A stretch of 64,000 nt of DNA, from positions 124,001 to 188,000 of the forward strand of contig NZ_JANCTD010000006.1 of assembly GCF_024297185.1 (NCBI RefSeq), read 5' to 3'. Positions 16,812 to 25,076 of the stretch are shown here, in pieces (the stretch's first letter is position 1; each line of letters opens with the position of its first letter). A model generated the notes under the pieces. It had not been told where the DNA came from. It saw only the letters and a program-made list of their open reading frames with translations, and ran no database searches. The position numbers and the translations under genes are program-made. Origin of the DNA: Lewinella sp. JB7 (GTDB taxonomy: Bacteria > Bacteroidota > Bacteroidia > Chitinophagales > Saprospiraceae).

Positions 16812-17183
16812 TCAGACGGTCGCGCCGGCGGGATGAAGACACTCTAAAATGTCCGTTACCACGCTGGTGGGTTGGGGCAATAGTGAATAATAAAGCGTTT
16901 GACCCTCTCGCCTAAAGTCGATCAGGGCGGCATCCTTCATTTTGCGGAGGTGCTGAGATATCGCCGGGACGCTCATGGACAGAATATCCGCCAGATCGCA
17001 CGGACACAACTCCTGCTCCTTTTGCAGGAGGTACAGGATCTTTAGTCGGACTTCGTTGCCGGCCAGCGCCAGGGTTTTGCTTACCTCACCGATAACATTC
17101 GCGGAAGCCGTCAGCGACTTACGGCAGCGTGCAATCTGTTGGTGGTCGGCCCTGGCGCGCTTACAATTTAGATCCGGATTCAT
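16812..17183 (-). CDS. ArsR/SmtB family metalloregulator of the mer-type operon
   Basis: 123 residues from the ATG giving MNPDLNCKRARAD. Winged helix-turn-helix with LAGNEVRLKILYLLQ, the metal site ELCPCDLADIL in the alpha-3 position (the CxC pair typical of ArsR/CadC-type sensors), recognition helix SVPAISQHLRKMKDAALI and wing RREGQTLYYSLL, plus a C-terminal LECLHP cysteine. It should repress the operon until metal binds. It is the first gene, with its promoter and a palindrome immediately upstream. In Bacteroidota mer operons an ArsR-type protein often replaces MerR, which fits here. The metal is inferred from the neighbours. Confidence 0.88.
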   Translation of the reverse strand: MNPDLNCKRARADHQQIARCRKSLTASANVIGEVSKTLALAGNEVRLKILYLLQKEQELCPCDLADILSMSVPAISQHLRKMKDAALIDFRREGQTLYYSLLPQPTSVVTDILECLHPAGATV

Positions 17184-17198
17184 AACGGTTATTTCGGG

Positions 17199-17230
17199 CA
17201 AAGGTATTGCTAATTTATTATTTAAGCAAA
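17199..17230 (-). promoter_or_regulatory. Promoter of the mer-type operon
   Basis: On the minus strand TTTG, 20 bp, TACCTTTG: a perfect Bacteroidota promoter. The start of transcription would fall about 8-10 nt before the regulator ATG at 17183. Confidence 0.8.
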
Positions 17231-17237
17231 TGCTTAA
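17222..17237. promoter_or_regulatory. Probable ArsR operator
   Basis: Perfect palindrome TTAAGCA-AA-TGCTTAA. It contains the -33 TTTG of the operon promoter, the right place for an ArsR-family repressor to block RNA polymerase. That the adjacent regulator binds here is inferred. Confidence 0.6.
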
Positions 17238-17304
17238 CAAGTTGCCATGCTCCTCAGCCCCGCCATATTTTGGGTGCCCCGGCTGCTGGCGTAGGTATTA
17301 ACGT

Positions 17305-17343
17305 AAGCGGGCGTGACGGGAACCCGTCCCGCCACGCCCGCTT
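17305..17343 (-). terminator. Probable terminator after sppA
   Basis: Stem AAGCGGGCGTG (17305-17315) with CACGCCCGCTT (17333-17343), containing a small inner hairpin (ACGGG/CCCGT). It lies between the sppA stop and the mer-type promoter. The following U-run is poor, so efficiency is uncertain. Confidence 0.5.
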
Positions 17344-17369
17344 ATTGAATCGCCGGTAATCGCTCTGGT

Positions 17370-19154
17370 CTAGAACTTTACCACGAGGGGCAGTCTAGCC
17401 TGTGGCTGCTGAGTCCGGGTGAGGTCACGCAGTAGCTGAAAGTGTTCGTACGATTCGGCTCCGAGCTGGCTCTTGAGCACTTTACTCACGACCTCGTTGT
17501 CGTCGGACTCGCCGAGCAACTCTTCCAGGAAGATCTCCCAGGCCGGTTTGAGCTTAGGGTAGTTCGCGACCTGGTATTCGTCTTCGTCCGTCATGCCGGC
17601 CAGACGGGCGGCCGAGGCGATGGCGGCACCCAGTCCACCCAAGTGATCGATGAGGCCGATTTCCTTCGCCCGTATACCGGAGTATACCCGCCCGCCGGCA
17701 ATTTCGCGCACGCGCTCTACGGGAATGTTCCGTCCGTCGGCTACCCGGGACAGGAAGGTATTGTAGATGGATTGGGTACGCTGGGTAAGCAGCTGCTTTT
17801 CGTCCTTTCCCATTTCCCGGAAGGGACTAAAGGCCGTGGCGTTGGCGGCAGTATTGACGGTGTCGAAATTGATCCCGATCTTATCTTCCATCAGTTCGCG
17901 GATGATGGGGAAGGTGAGGAACACGCCGATGGACCCCGTGATGGTCGTAGGTTCGGCGTAGATGCTGTCGGCTGCCGCGGCAATGTAATATCCACCACTC
18001 GCCGCGTAATCGCCCATACTGACGACGACCGGTTTGCCGGTCTGCTTGAGCTGCTCGAGGGCGTACCAGATATTTTCGGAGCTGCTGGCACTACCACCGC
18101 CGCTGTTCACCCGGAGCACGACGGCCTTGACGTCATCGTCCTCCGCCAGTTTTTCGATCTCGTTTACGTATTTCTTGTCGCCGATACTTCCGAGACCTCC
18201 GGCCCCGTCCACGATGCCGCCTTCGGCAATGAGCACGGCAATCTCATCATCCCCGCCCTTCAGCTTTTCGAGGCGGGCGGCGAAGTAACGACCGAGCTCG
18301 ATCGTCTGGAGCTTTTCGTCGTCCTTGAATCCGACCTTCTCGTGCAGCAGGCGGTCGATCTCCGTGCGGTGGCGGATGCCGTCGATCAGGCCGGCGTCAA
18401 CCGCCTCCTGGTCGCGCCAACCGGTCATATTGCTGGCGGCCCGCCGCAGGCTGGCGGTATCGACGTTCCGGGAAAGGGAAATATCGGTCAGCATCTCCCC
18501 GAAGAGATCCTCCAGAAATTCCTTGGTCTGCTCCCGGTTTTCCGGGCTGATGCTGGTGCGGCGCAGGGGTTCCGTGGCGCTCTTGTAGTCACCGGCATAG
18601 AAGATCTCGAACTTGATGCCCGCCTGGTCGAGAGCGTTCTTGAGGAAGGGGATATCGGCACCGAGCCCCCGGAAGTCGATCACGCCCAGGGGGCCGACGT
18701 AAATTTCGTCCGCCACGCTGCCCAGATAGTATGCGCTCTGGGTGTAATACGGCGAGTAGGCAACGACGAACTTCCCCTCCGCGCGAAAGTCCGCGATGGC
18801 CTGGCGCAGGGAACGCAGCATGGTGAACGGGACGCCCGTCACCTGATCATTGAGGAATATTCCCTTGATGTCGTCGTCGCGCGTAGCTCTACGGATCGCG
18901 CGGATCGCATCGTGCAATCCTAGTTTCTCCTGTCCGCTCAGCATGGTTGCAAAATCCTCCTCGTCGGTATTTCCGGTCAGTTCCGCGAGGCCTTCGATGT
19001 CGAGCGTGAGAATGGAATTAGCCTGTACCGTAGGCTTCTCCTGTCCCGTAGCGGCAAGCCCTCCGATTACGGAGATGCTCACGAGTACGAGCAGGACGAG
19101 CGCCAGGATCGTACCAAGGCAGGAACCGAACAGGATTTTGACGAAATTGGGCAT
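17370..19154 (-). CDS. sppA: Signal peptide peptidase SppA, 67K type
   Basis: 594 residues, the long double-domain form. One N-terminal membrane segment (LALVLLVLVSISVIGGL) anchors it in the inner membrane. The first half carries the general-base lysine in YAGDYKSATEPLRR; the second half carries the nucleophile serine in NSGGGSASSSENIW and the AASGGYYIAAAAD block. It degrades signal peptide remnants. The gene is alone, divergent from queA. Confidence 0.95.
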   Translation of the reverse strand: MPNFVKILFGSCLGTILALVLLVLVSISVIGGLAATGQEKPTVQANSILTLDIEGLAELTGNTDEEDFATMLSGQEKLGLHDAIRAIRRATRDDDIKGIFLNDQVTGVPFTMLRSLRQAIADFRAEGKFVVAYSPYYTQSAYYLGSVADEIYVGPLGVIDFRGLGADIPFLKNALDQAGIKFEIFYAGDYKSATEPLRRTSISPENREQTKEFLEDLFGEMLTDISLSRNVDTASLRRAASNMTGWRDQEAVDAGLIDGIRHRTEIDRLLHEKVGFKDDEKLQTIELGRYFAARLEKLKGGDDEIAVLIAEGGIVDGAGGLGSIGDKKYVNEIEKLAEDDDVKAVVLRVNSGGGSASSSENIWYALEQLKQTGKPVVVSMGDYAASGGYYIAAAADSIYAEPTTITGSIGVFLTFPIIRELMEDKIGINFDTVNTAANATAFSPFREMGKDEKQLLTQRTQSIYNTFLSRVADGRNIPVERVREIAGGRVYSGIRAKEIGLIDHLGGLGAAIASAARLAGMTDEDEYQVANYPKLKPAWEIFLEELLGESDDNEVVSKVLKSQLGAESYEHFQLLRDLTRTQQPQARLPLVVKF

Positions 19155-19277
19155 ACCGGGGAAGTTAAGAAGGATGGTCGGGAGCGCTAAGAACGGAAGT
19201 AGGACGCGAAGGTTACCCGCTTTTCGATGAACGCTACGATATCATAGACTTTCCGTGCCCGGTCGGGAGGCACGAAT

Positions 19278-19285
19278 TACCTTTA
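19278..19285 (+). promoter_or_regulatory. -7 box directly before queA
   Basis: TACCTTTA (one mismatch to TAnnTTTG) ends 4 nt before the ATG at 19290, implying a leaderless queA transcript. Confidence 0.4.
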
Positions 19286-19289
19286 CGGC

Positions 19290-20534
19290 ATGATTTCGGA
19301 CGCCCGCGGTCTTCGCATTCAGGATTACGACTATGATCTCCCCGACGAACGTATTGCCCGCCATCCCCTTCCGGAGCGGGACGGTTCACGCCTGCTTCAT
19401 TACCGGGAAGGCCAGATCACCCACGGTCGGTTTCGGGACATACCGGCCCTGATCCCGGCCGGCAGTCTACTCATCGGCAACCAGACGCGGGTCATTCACG
19501 CCCGCCTGTTGTTTACCCTCCCGGACGGTAGACCCCTCGAAATCTTCTGCCTGGAACCCCTCGATCCGGTAGACTACGCGCTGTCCCTGAGCAGTCCGGG
19601 GCCGGTCGTATGGAAATGTCTGGTGGGCGGCAACCGCCGGTGGAAGTCGGGTGAAATATCCCTGCGCATCGATTTTCCCGGGCAGCCACTCACGCTCCAC
19701 GCCACCCGGGGACGGAGAAGGGACAACGCCTTCGAGATCACCTTTCAGTGGAACGCGCCGCGCCGGATGAGCTTCGGAGAGGTGATCGATGCGGCCGGCA
19801 CGATACCCCTCCCCCCCTACCTCAACCGCGCCGCGGAGTCCGCGGACCGGCATCGTTACCAGACGGTATTCGCCCGCCAGGAGGGTTCCGTGGCCGCACC
19901 CACCGCCGGCTTGCACTTCACGCCGGAGGTCATCGACCGACTGCGGGAACGCGGAGTAAACTGGGAAGCGCTGACCCTGCACGTCGGAGCCGGGACCTTT
20001 AAGCCAGTCACTTCACCCACCCTGGGTGACCACGTCATGCACCGGGAGTACTTCTCCGTTTCCCTGCCCCTGTTGCATCAGCTGAGGGAGCAACTGGGGG
20101 CGGGAAAACCCATCGTCAGCATCGGTACGACGAGCATGCGCTGTCTGGAAAGCCTGTTTTACTTTGGCGCAACGACCCTGGAGGAGGGTGAACCGGGGGA
20201 AGAACTCGATCAGTGGGTGGCCAGCCGGGACCGCTTTACCCGAACCGACGCCGGACCCGCGATCTCCGCCCTGATCCACTGGATGGAAGAACGGCGGGAC
20301 TCCGCTTTTTCCCGCTATACGCAGCTGTTGCTCACCCCGGCCGCGCGGCCCCGGCTGGTTGACGGGCTGATCACCAATTTCCACCAGCCCCGCTCTACCC
20401 TGCTCCTGCTGGTAGCGGCCATGGTGGGAGACGACTGGCGACGGGTGTACGACTATGCGCTGGCCAACGACTTCCGCTTCCTGAGTTACGGAGACAGCAG
20501 TCTACTCTGGCGTAATCGGACTGGTACGGAGTAG
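19290..20534 (+). CDS. queA: S-adenosylmethionine:tRNA ribosyltransferase-isomerase family protein
   Basis: 414 residues. Conserved QueA blocks are visible: YDLPDERIARHPLPERDGSRLL, the FGEVIDAAGTIPLPPYLNR region, YQTVFARQEGSVAAPTAGLHFT, LHVGAGTFKPV and the C-terminal LITNFHQPRSTLLLLVAAMVG. The family transfers the ribosyl group of SAM to preQ1 in tRNA during queuosine synthesis. It is about 60 residues longer than E. coli QueA, with extra sequence in the first half (around VWKCLVGGNRRWKSGE); Bacteroidota can have two QueA paralogs, so this may be the divergent copy. The 3' end overlaps the convergent lipoprotein gene by 33 nt. Confidence 0.85.
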   Translation: MISDARGLRIQDYDYDLPDERIARHPLPERDGSRLLHYREGQITHGRFRDIPALIPAGSLLIGNQTRVIHARLLFTLPDGRPLEIFCLEPLDPVDYALSLSSPGPVVWKCLVGGNRRWKSGEISLRIDFPGQPLTLHATRGRRRDNAFEITFQWNAPRRMSFGEVIDAAGTIPLPPYLNRAAESADRHRYQTVFARQEGSVAAPTAGLHFTPEVIDRLRERGVNWEALTLHVGAGTFKPVTSPTLGDHVMHREYFSVSLPLLHQLREQLGAGKPIVSIGTTSMRCLESLFYFGATTLEEGEPGEELDQWVASRDRFTRTDAGPAISALIHWMEERRDSAFSRYTQLLLTPAARPRLVDGLITNFHQPRSTLLLLVAAMVGDDWRRVYDYALANDFRFLSYGDSSLLWRNRTGTE

Positions 20535-20882
20535 GACCACGATGCGTTCGGCGGTATCGGCCTGCATACGCAGTACCAGACTATCGACGGTGAGTTTCTC
20601 GATCGCCACGACCCGCTCGGGATTGGCCGGCTGGGTCGTATCCCGGGCGAAGAGGTAGTCACTGTCGTAGCGCCAGGTGCCGGCCTCCGAATACCGCAGC
20701 GTAGAGGTAAAGTGGTAGCGGTTGTCGGGGCGAAAGTCGAAGGTGATCTCCCGGGGGTCCAGCTTCAGGCTATCTCCGTTTTCGGTGACCAGGCTGCCCC
20801 GCCATTCGCCGAGCAGCAATTGATCTTCCCGCTCGCAGTGCAGCAGAAGAAGCAGGGGTAGGAACAGGAGGTATTTCGGCAA
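20502..20882 (-). CDS. Small putative lipoprotein
   Basis: 126 residues starting at a TTG (no earlier ATG in frame). The N-terminus is a lipoprotein signal (YLLFLPLLLLLHC, lipobox cysteine at about residue 16). The rest resembles a lipocalin-like beta protein: LLGEWRGSL, ITFDFRPDNRYHFTSTLRYSEAGTWRYD. No function can be assigned. It begins 14 bp after nhaD, so the two are probably cotranscribed, and it overlaps the end of queA by 33 nt. Confidence 0.65.
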   Translation of the reverse strand: MPKYLLFLPLLLLLHCEREDQLLLGEWRGSLVTENGDSLKLDPREITFDFRPDNRYHFTSTLRYSEAGTWRYDSDYLFARDTTQPANPERVVAIEKLTVDSLVLRMQADTAERIVVLLRTSPITPE

Positions 20883-20896
20883 TGCGCGGATGGTAT

Positions 20897-22324
20897 TTAG
20901 TGCGTCACTCCGACGTTGAACATCGATTCAATGATGAGGAATACGGCGGCGCCGGCGGCAAAACCGACGAAGGCCAGCCAGGAGATCTTCTTGAAGTACC
21001 AAATGAAATCGATGCGCTCCATACCCATGGCGGCTACTCCGGCGGCCGAACCGATGACGAGCATGCTGCCGCCCGTACCGGCGCTGTAGGCGATGAAGTG
21101 CCACAGGCGGGCATCCATGGGGTGAGTGACCAGGTCGTACATACCCATCGAGGCCGCTACCAGGGGAACGTTATCGATGATGGCCGACAGGAAGCCGAGC
21201 ACCAGAATGACGATGTCTTCATTGGGAATGACGGACTGAAGACTTTCGGCCACCGCGCGCAGGGCACCTACGCCGTTGATGACCACCGTCTCGAGGGAGG
21301 CCACCGCGAGCAGGATGCCGAGGAAGAACAGAATGGACGACATTTCGATCCGGCTGAGGGCCTTGTGGGCGGAATACTGTGCCTTACGCTCTTCGGTGAA
21401 GTCCTCTTCGGGGTGAATGTACTCGGACACCAGCCAGACGACACCGAGGCTCAGCATCATACCCAGGTAGGGCGGCAGGTGAGTAATGGTCTTGAAAATG
21501 GGTACGAAAACGATCATACCCAGGCCGAGGAAGAGCATGGTCTTACTGGACAGCAGTCGCCCCTGTTCCTCCTCCTCCGCATCGGTAAGTTCGGGCATGA
21601 AGATTTCACCCTGGAAGGGTTTCAGGAAGGTGGCGATCACGAAGGGCACGGCGAAGCAGACGAGGGACGGGACAATGAGGTATTCCATCAGGCCCGCGGT
21701 GCTCACGCGCTTGCCGATCCAGAGCATCGTGGTGGTCACGTCGCCGATCGGAGACCAGGCGCCGCCGGCATTCGCGGCGATAATGATCATTGCTACGTAC
21801 CAGATACGCTGGTCGCGGTCGGGCACCAGCTTGCGGAGCAGGGTAACCAGGACGATGGTGGCGGTCAGGTTGTCGATGATGGCCGATAGGATGAACCCGA
21901 GGGCACCCACGATCCAGAGTAGCCGCTTCTTGGAACGGGTATTGACCCAACCTTTAAGGACATCGAAGCCGCGGTGCAGATCGACGATCTCGACGATGGT
22001 CATGGCCCCGATCAGGAAGATCAGGATTTCGGCCGTTTTGCCGAGGTGGTGCAGCAGGGTGCCGACGAAGCCTTCCTCCGCTACTTCGTGGGCGCCGGCA
22101 TGACCGACCTCCAAGGCTTCGCCGCTGATCGAGTTGAACATATTGAAGACCTCCCCCTCGGTGTTGATGATCTCCAGGCTTCCGTTGCTGAAGCCGATGC
22201 TCACCAGGGCCCAGCAGACAGCCCCCATGAGCAGGGCGGGCACGGTTTTGTCTAAGCGGAGAGGGTGTTCGAAGACGATTACGATGTAACCGATGACAAA
22301 ACAGGCGACGACTGCTACGATCAT
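20897..22324 (-). CDS. nhaD: Sodium:proton antiporter NhaD
   Basis: 475 residues with about 12 hydrophobic membrane segments. Diagnostic blocks include IFLIGAMTIVEIVDLHRGFDVL, ILSAIIDNLTATIV and the mirrored FLSAIIDNVPLVAASMGM, and GGAWSPIGDVTTTMLW with AYSAGTGGSMLVIGSAAG. These two inverted halves with AIIDN motifs are characteristic of the NhaD/ion transporter superfamily. It exports Na+ in exchange for H+, in keeping with a marine or saline habitat. Confidence 0.93.
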   Translation of the reverse strand: MIVAVVACFVIGYIVIVFEHPLRLDKTVPALLMGAVCWALVSIGFSNGSLEIINTEGEVFNMFNSISGEALEVGHAGAHEVAEEGFVGTLLHHLGKTAEILIFLIGAMTIVEIVDLHRGFDVLKGWVNTRSKKRLLWIVGALGFILSAIIDNLTATIVLVTLLRKLVPDRDQRIWYVAMIIIAANAGGAWSPIGDVTTTMLWIGKRVSTAGLMEYLIVPSLVCFAVPFVIATFLKPFQGEIFMPELTDAEEEEQGRLLSSKTMLFLGLGMIVFVPIFKTITHLPPYLGMMLSLGVVWLVSEYIHPEEDFTEERKAQYSAHKALSRIEMSSILFFLGILLAVASLETVVINGVGALRAVAESLQSVIPNEDIVILVLGFLSAIIDNVPLVAASMGMYDLVTHPMDARLWHFIAYSAGTGGSMLVIGSAAGVAAMGMERIDFIWYFKKISWLAFVGFAAGAAVFLIIESMFNVGVTH

Positions 22325-22420
22325 GATGCGGGGTAGTTATCTTAGGCGGAGGCTTCCATCCTAGGTGGCAATTATACGAATAGTACGCAACTACCACCGA
22401 CTTAAAACAGTTTCCTGAAC

Positions 22421-23155
22421 ATGAAATCCGAACAAGGTCCCGACTTCTCGCGCGTGTTGTTGATCGGTGGGTTGATCGTGCTAAGCCTGTTGCTGCTGCT
22501 GCGGATCTACCCTCCCGTGGCCTTCATGGCGTTCTTTGTCGGCAGCATCGTCGGCTTCTTTTTACTGGGCAGCAAGATTATTGACCCGGCCGCCGTGAAG
22601 CAACTGTTCTCCCCGAACACGGGGCAGGAACGGGATGAATTCTCGCGGCGCGTGGCCGAGCGCCTGAAGGACTGCCGGCAACGGGAGGAGCGCTTCCGGG
22701 ATGAGGGGGAACGGATCATGCACAGCATCGCTACCCTACGCGATGATCTGGCGCGCAATCCGGCGGCCGACCCCGGAGAAACCAGCCGGGCCGAACAGAT
22801 CATCCATGAGTTGGAGACGGAATTCAGTCTCCGCCACGCGAAGGCCAGTTTTTTCGCCGATTGTGCGCAACGTCTCCGGGAATTGCTGGATCGCCACCGG
22901 CTGGTGGAAAGTATTGCGGCGCGGCGGCGGGAGCTGCGCGAACTCCGACAGAGCAATTTTGACGACGAGGCCGCGGTAGAGGAAACCCGCTTCAGCATCG
23001 AGCAGGACAGCATCGAACTGGAGACCATCGTGGAACTCAGCAACAACGCCGTCACGACCGAGAAAGCCTCCCAAACCGAAGACTTGCGCCAGCGACTCGA
23101 GCAATTGCGGATGACCCTGGGCAAGAAAGGAAACCAGGAGACGGAAGCATCGTAA
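22421..23155 (+). CDS. Membrane protein with long coiled coil, function unknown
   Basis: 244 residues. Two closely spaced hydrophobic segments (VLLIGGLIVLSLLLLL and VAFMAFFVGSIVGFFLLG, about 11-50), then an Arg/Glu-rich coiled coil from about residue 70 to the end (repeated RLKDCRQREERFRDEGE, RRRELRELRQ, ETRFSIEQDSIELETI types). I do not recognise a family. It would be anchored in the inner membrane with the coiled coil on one side. It is divergent from nhaD and followed by the tRNA-Glu promoter. Confidence 0.65.
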   Translation: MKSEQGPDFSRVLLIGGLIVLSLLLLLRIYPPVAFMAFFVGSIVGFFLLGSKIIDPAAVKQLFSPNTGQERDEFSRRVAERLKDCRQREERFRDEGERIMHSIATLRDDLARNPAADPGETSRAEQIIHELETEFSLRHAKASFFADCAQRLRELLDRHRLVESIAARRRELRELRQSNFDDEAAVEETRFSIEQDSIELETIVELSNNAVTTEKASQTEDLRQRLEQLRMTLGKKGNQETEAS

Positions 23156-23174
23156 AGGTTTTTTTCGGTTTCTC

Positions 23175-23204
23175 TTGCGTTTTTCCCCTACCTACTTATC
23201 TTTG
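23175..23204 (+). promoter_or_regulatory. Promoter of the tRNA-Glu pair
   Basis: TTG at 23175-23177, 19 bp, TATCTTTG at 23197-23204: a full match to the Bacteroidota consensus, about 125 bp upstream of the first tRNA. Confidence 0.7.
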
Positions 23205-23233
23205 CACTCGCTAAAGCCGGAATGCCGGTTGAA

Positions 23234-23324
23234 ATTTACCATTTCCAATTTGTCCGTCCCCCCGGAGCTTCCTCCAACGACCGCCAATTGACTATTGTAC
23301 ATTACAGTTTAATAAATGGTAAAT
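23234..23324. repeat. Palindrome-ended repeat, unit 1, upstream of tRNA-Glu copy 1
   Basis: About 91 bp bounded by inverted ends ATTTACCATTT and AAATGGTAAAT, with the core CCGGAGCTTCCTCCAACGAC and CGCCAATTG. The same layout recurs before the second tRNA copy. Confidence 0.75.
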
Positions 23325-23330
23325 CATCAA

Positions 23331-23402
23331 GGCCCGTTCGTCTATCGGTTAGGACGCCAGGTTTTCATCCTGGTAAGAGGGGTTCGATTCCCCTACGGGC
23401 TA
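23331..23402 (+). tRNA. tRNA-Glu (anticodon TTC), copy 1
   Basis: Cloverleaf: acceptor GGCCCGT with ACGGGCT, anticodon stem CCAGG/CCTGG with loop TTTTCAT (anticodon TTC), T arm GGGG-TTCGATT-CCCC, discriminator A. No CCA is encoded. Confidence 0.95.
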
Positions 23403-23457
23403 CACTAGATTTGAAATTGACAATTGACAATTTGACGTTTTAATTTTACCATTTCAG

Positions 23458-23549
23458 GATTTACCATTTTCAATTTGTCCGTCTCTCCGGAGCTATCTCC
23501 AACGACCGCCAATTGAATATTGTAAATTTCAATTCGCAAATGGTAAATC
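23458..23549. repeat. Palindrome-ended repeat, unit 2, upstream of tRNA-Glu copy 2
   Basis: Inverted ends GATTTACCATTT and AAATGGTAAATC bound a core close to that of unit 1 (CCGGAGCTATCTCCAACGAC, CGCCAATTG). Offset from unit 1 is about 225 bp. Confidence 0.75.
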
Positions 23550-23553
23550 TCTT

Positions 23554-23625
23554 GGCCCGTTCGTCTATCGGTTAGGACGCCAGGTTTTCATCCTGGTAAG
23601 AGGGGTTCGATTCCCCTACGGGCTA
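23554..23625 (+). tRNA. tRNA-Glu (anticodon TTC), copy 2
   Basis: Identical to the first copy across all 72 nt and followed by the same spacer (CACTAGATTTGAAATTGACAA). The two lie in a tandem direct repeat of about 223 bp. Confidence 0.95.
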
Positions 23626-23670
23626 CACTAGATTTGAAATTGACAATTTGACATCTTACGGATGTTCCGT

Positions 23671-23740
23671 TGACCATTTGGCCGTCGCTCCGGATCCTTC
23701 TCCAGCGGCCGCCAAGCGAAGCTGGTAATTCGCAATGGGA
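23671..23740. repeat. Decayed third copy of the tRNA-flanking repeat
   Basis: TGACCATTTGGCCGTC, CTCCGGATCCTTCTCCAGCG, GCCGCCAA and AATTCGCAATGG follow the order of the core of units 1 and 2 with many changes. No tRNA follows. The rest of the stretch to 23860 holds nothing else I can identify. Confidence 0.5.
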
Positions 23741-23865
23741 ACTCCCCCTCCCAGTTCGTTTTCACGGCAGCAAGCGATCACTCCGCCACCCTCCCCTGCC
23801 GGTCGATCGAAAATGGTAGCTGGTGAATCGGACATTGTAAATTTCCTTCCCCTCCCCTAGACTAA

Positions 23866-23897
23866 TTGTGTTTTTTACACTAAGTAGTTTACCTTTG
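23866..23897 (+). promoter_or_regulatory. gapA promoter
   Basis: TTG at 23866-23868, 21 bp, TACCTTTG at 23890-23897. It predicts a leader of roughly 110 nt before the gapA ATG. Confidence 0.75.
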
Positions 23898-23986
23898 AAC
23901 ATTCAAGGGTGCCACCGTTTATGTTAGCTCCTCACGTGGACAACATGGCACCTGCGGCCCCGCCCCCCGAAAGCGCGGCGGAGTGA

Positions 23987-25006
<1,020 letters not shown>

Positions 25007-25022
25007 GAACATGACCATTTAC

Positions 25023-25055
25023 GGGGGCGCGCCAGGAACGGTAGCGCCCCCTTTT
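25023..25055 (+). terminator. Hairpin terminator or attenuator between gapA and pgk
   Basis: GGGGGCGC (25023-25030) pairs with GCGCCCCC (25044-25051), followed by TTTT. Since pgk starts 22 bp later in the same direction, it may give partial termination, setting gapA above pgk. Confidence 0.7.
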
Positions 25056-25076
25056 GCTTTCTAACCCTACCCCGCT

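Noticed and set aside
17442-18923. 493-codon plus-strand frame opposite sppA
   Set aside because: Shadow of the sppA frame, no recognisable motif.
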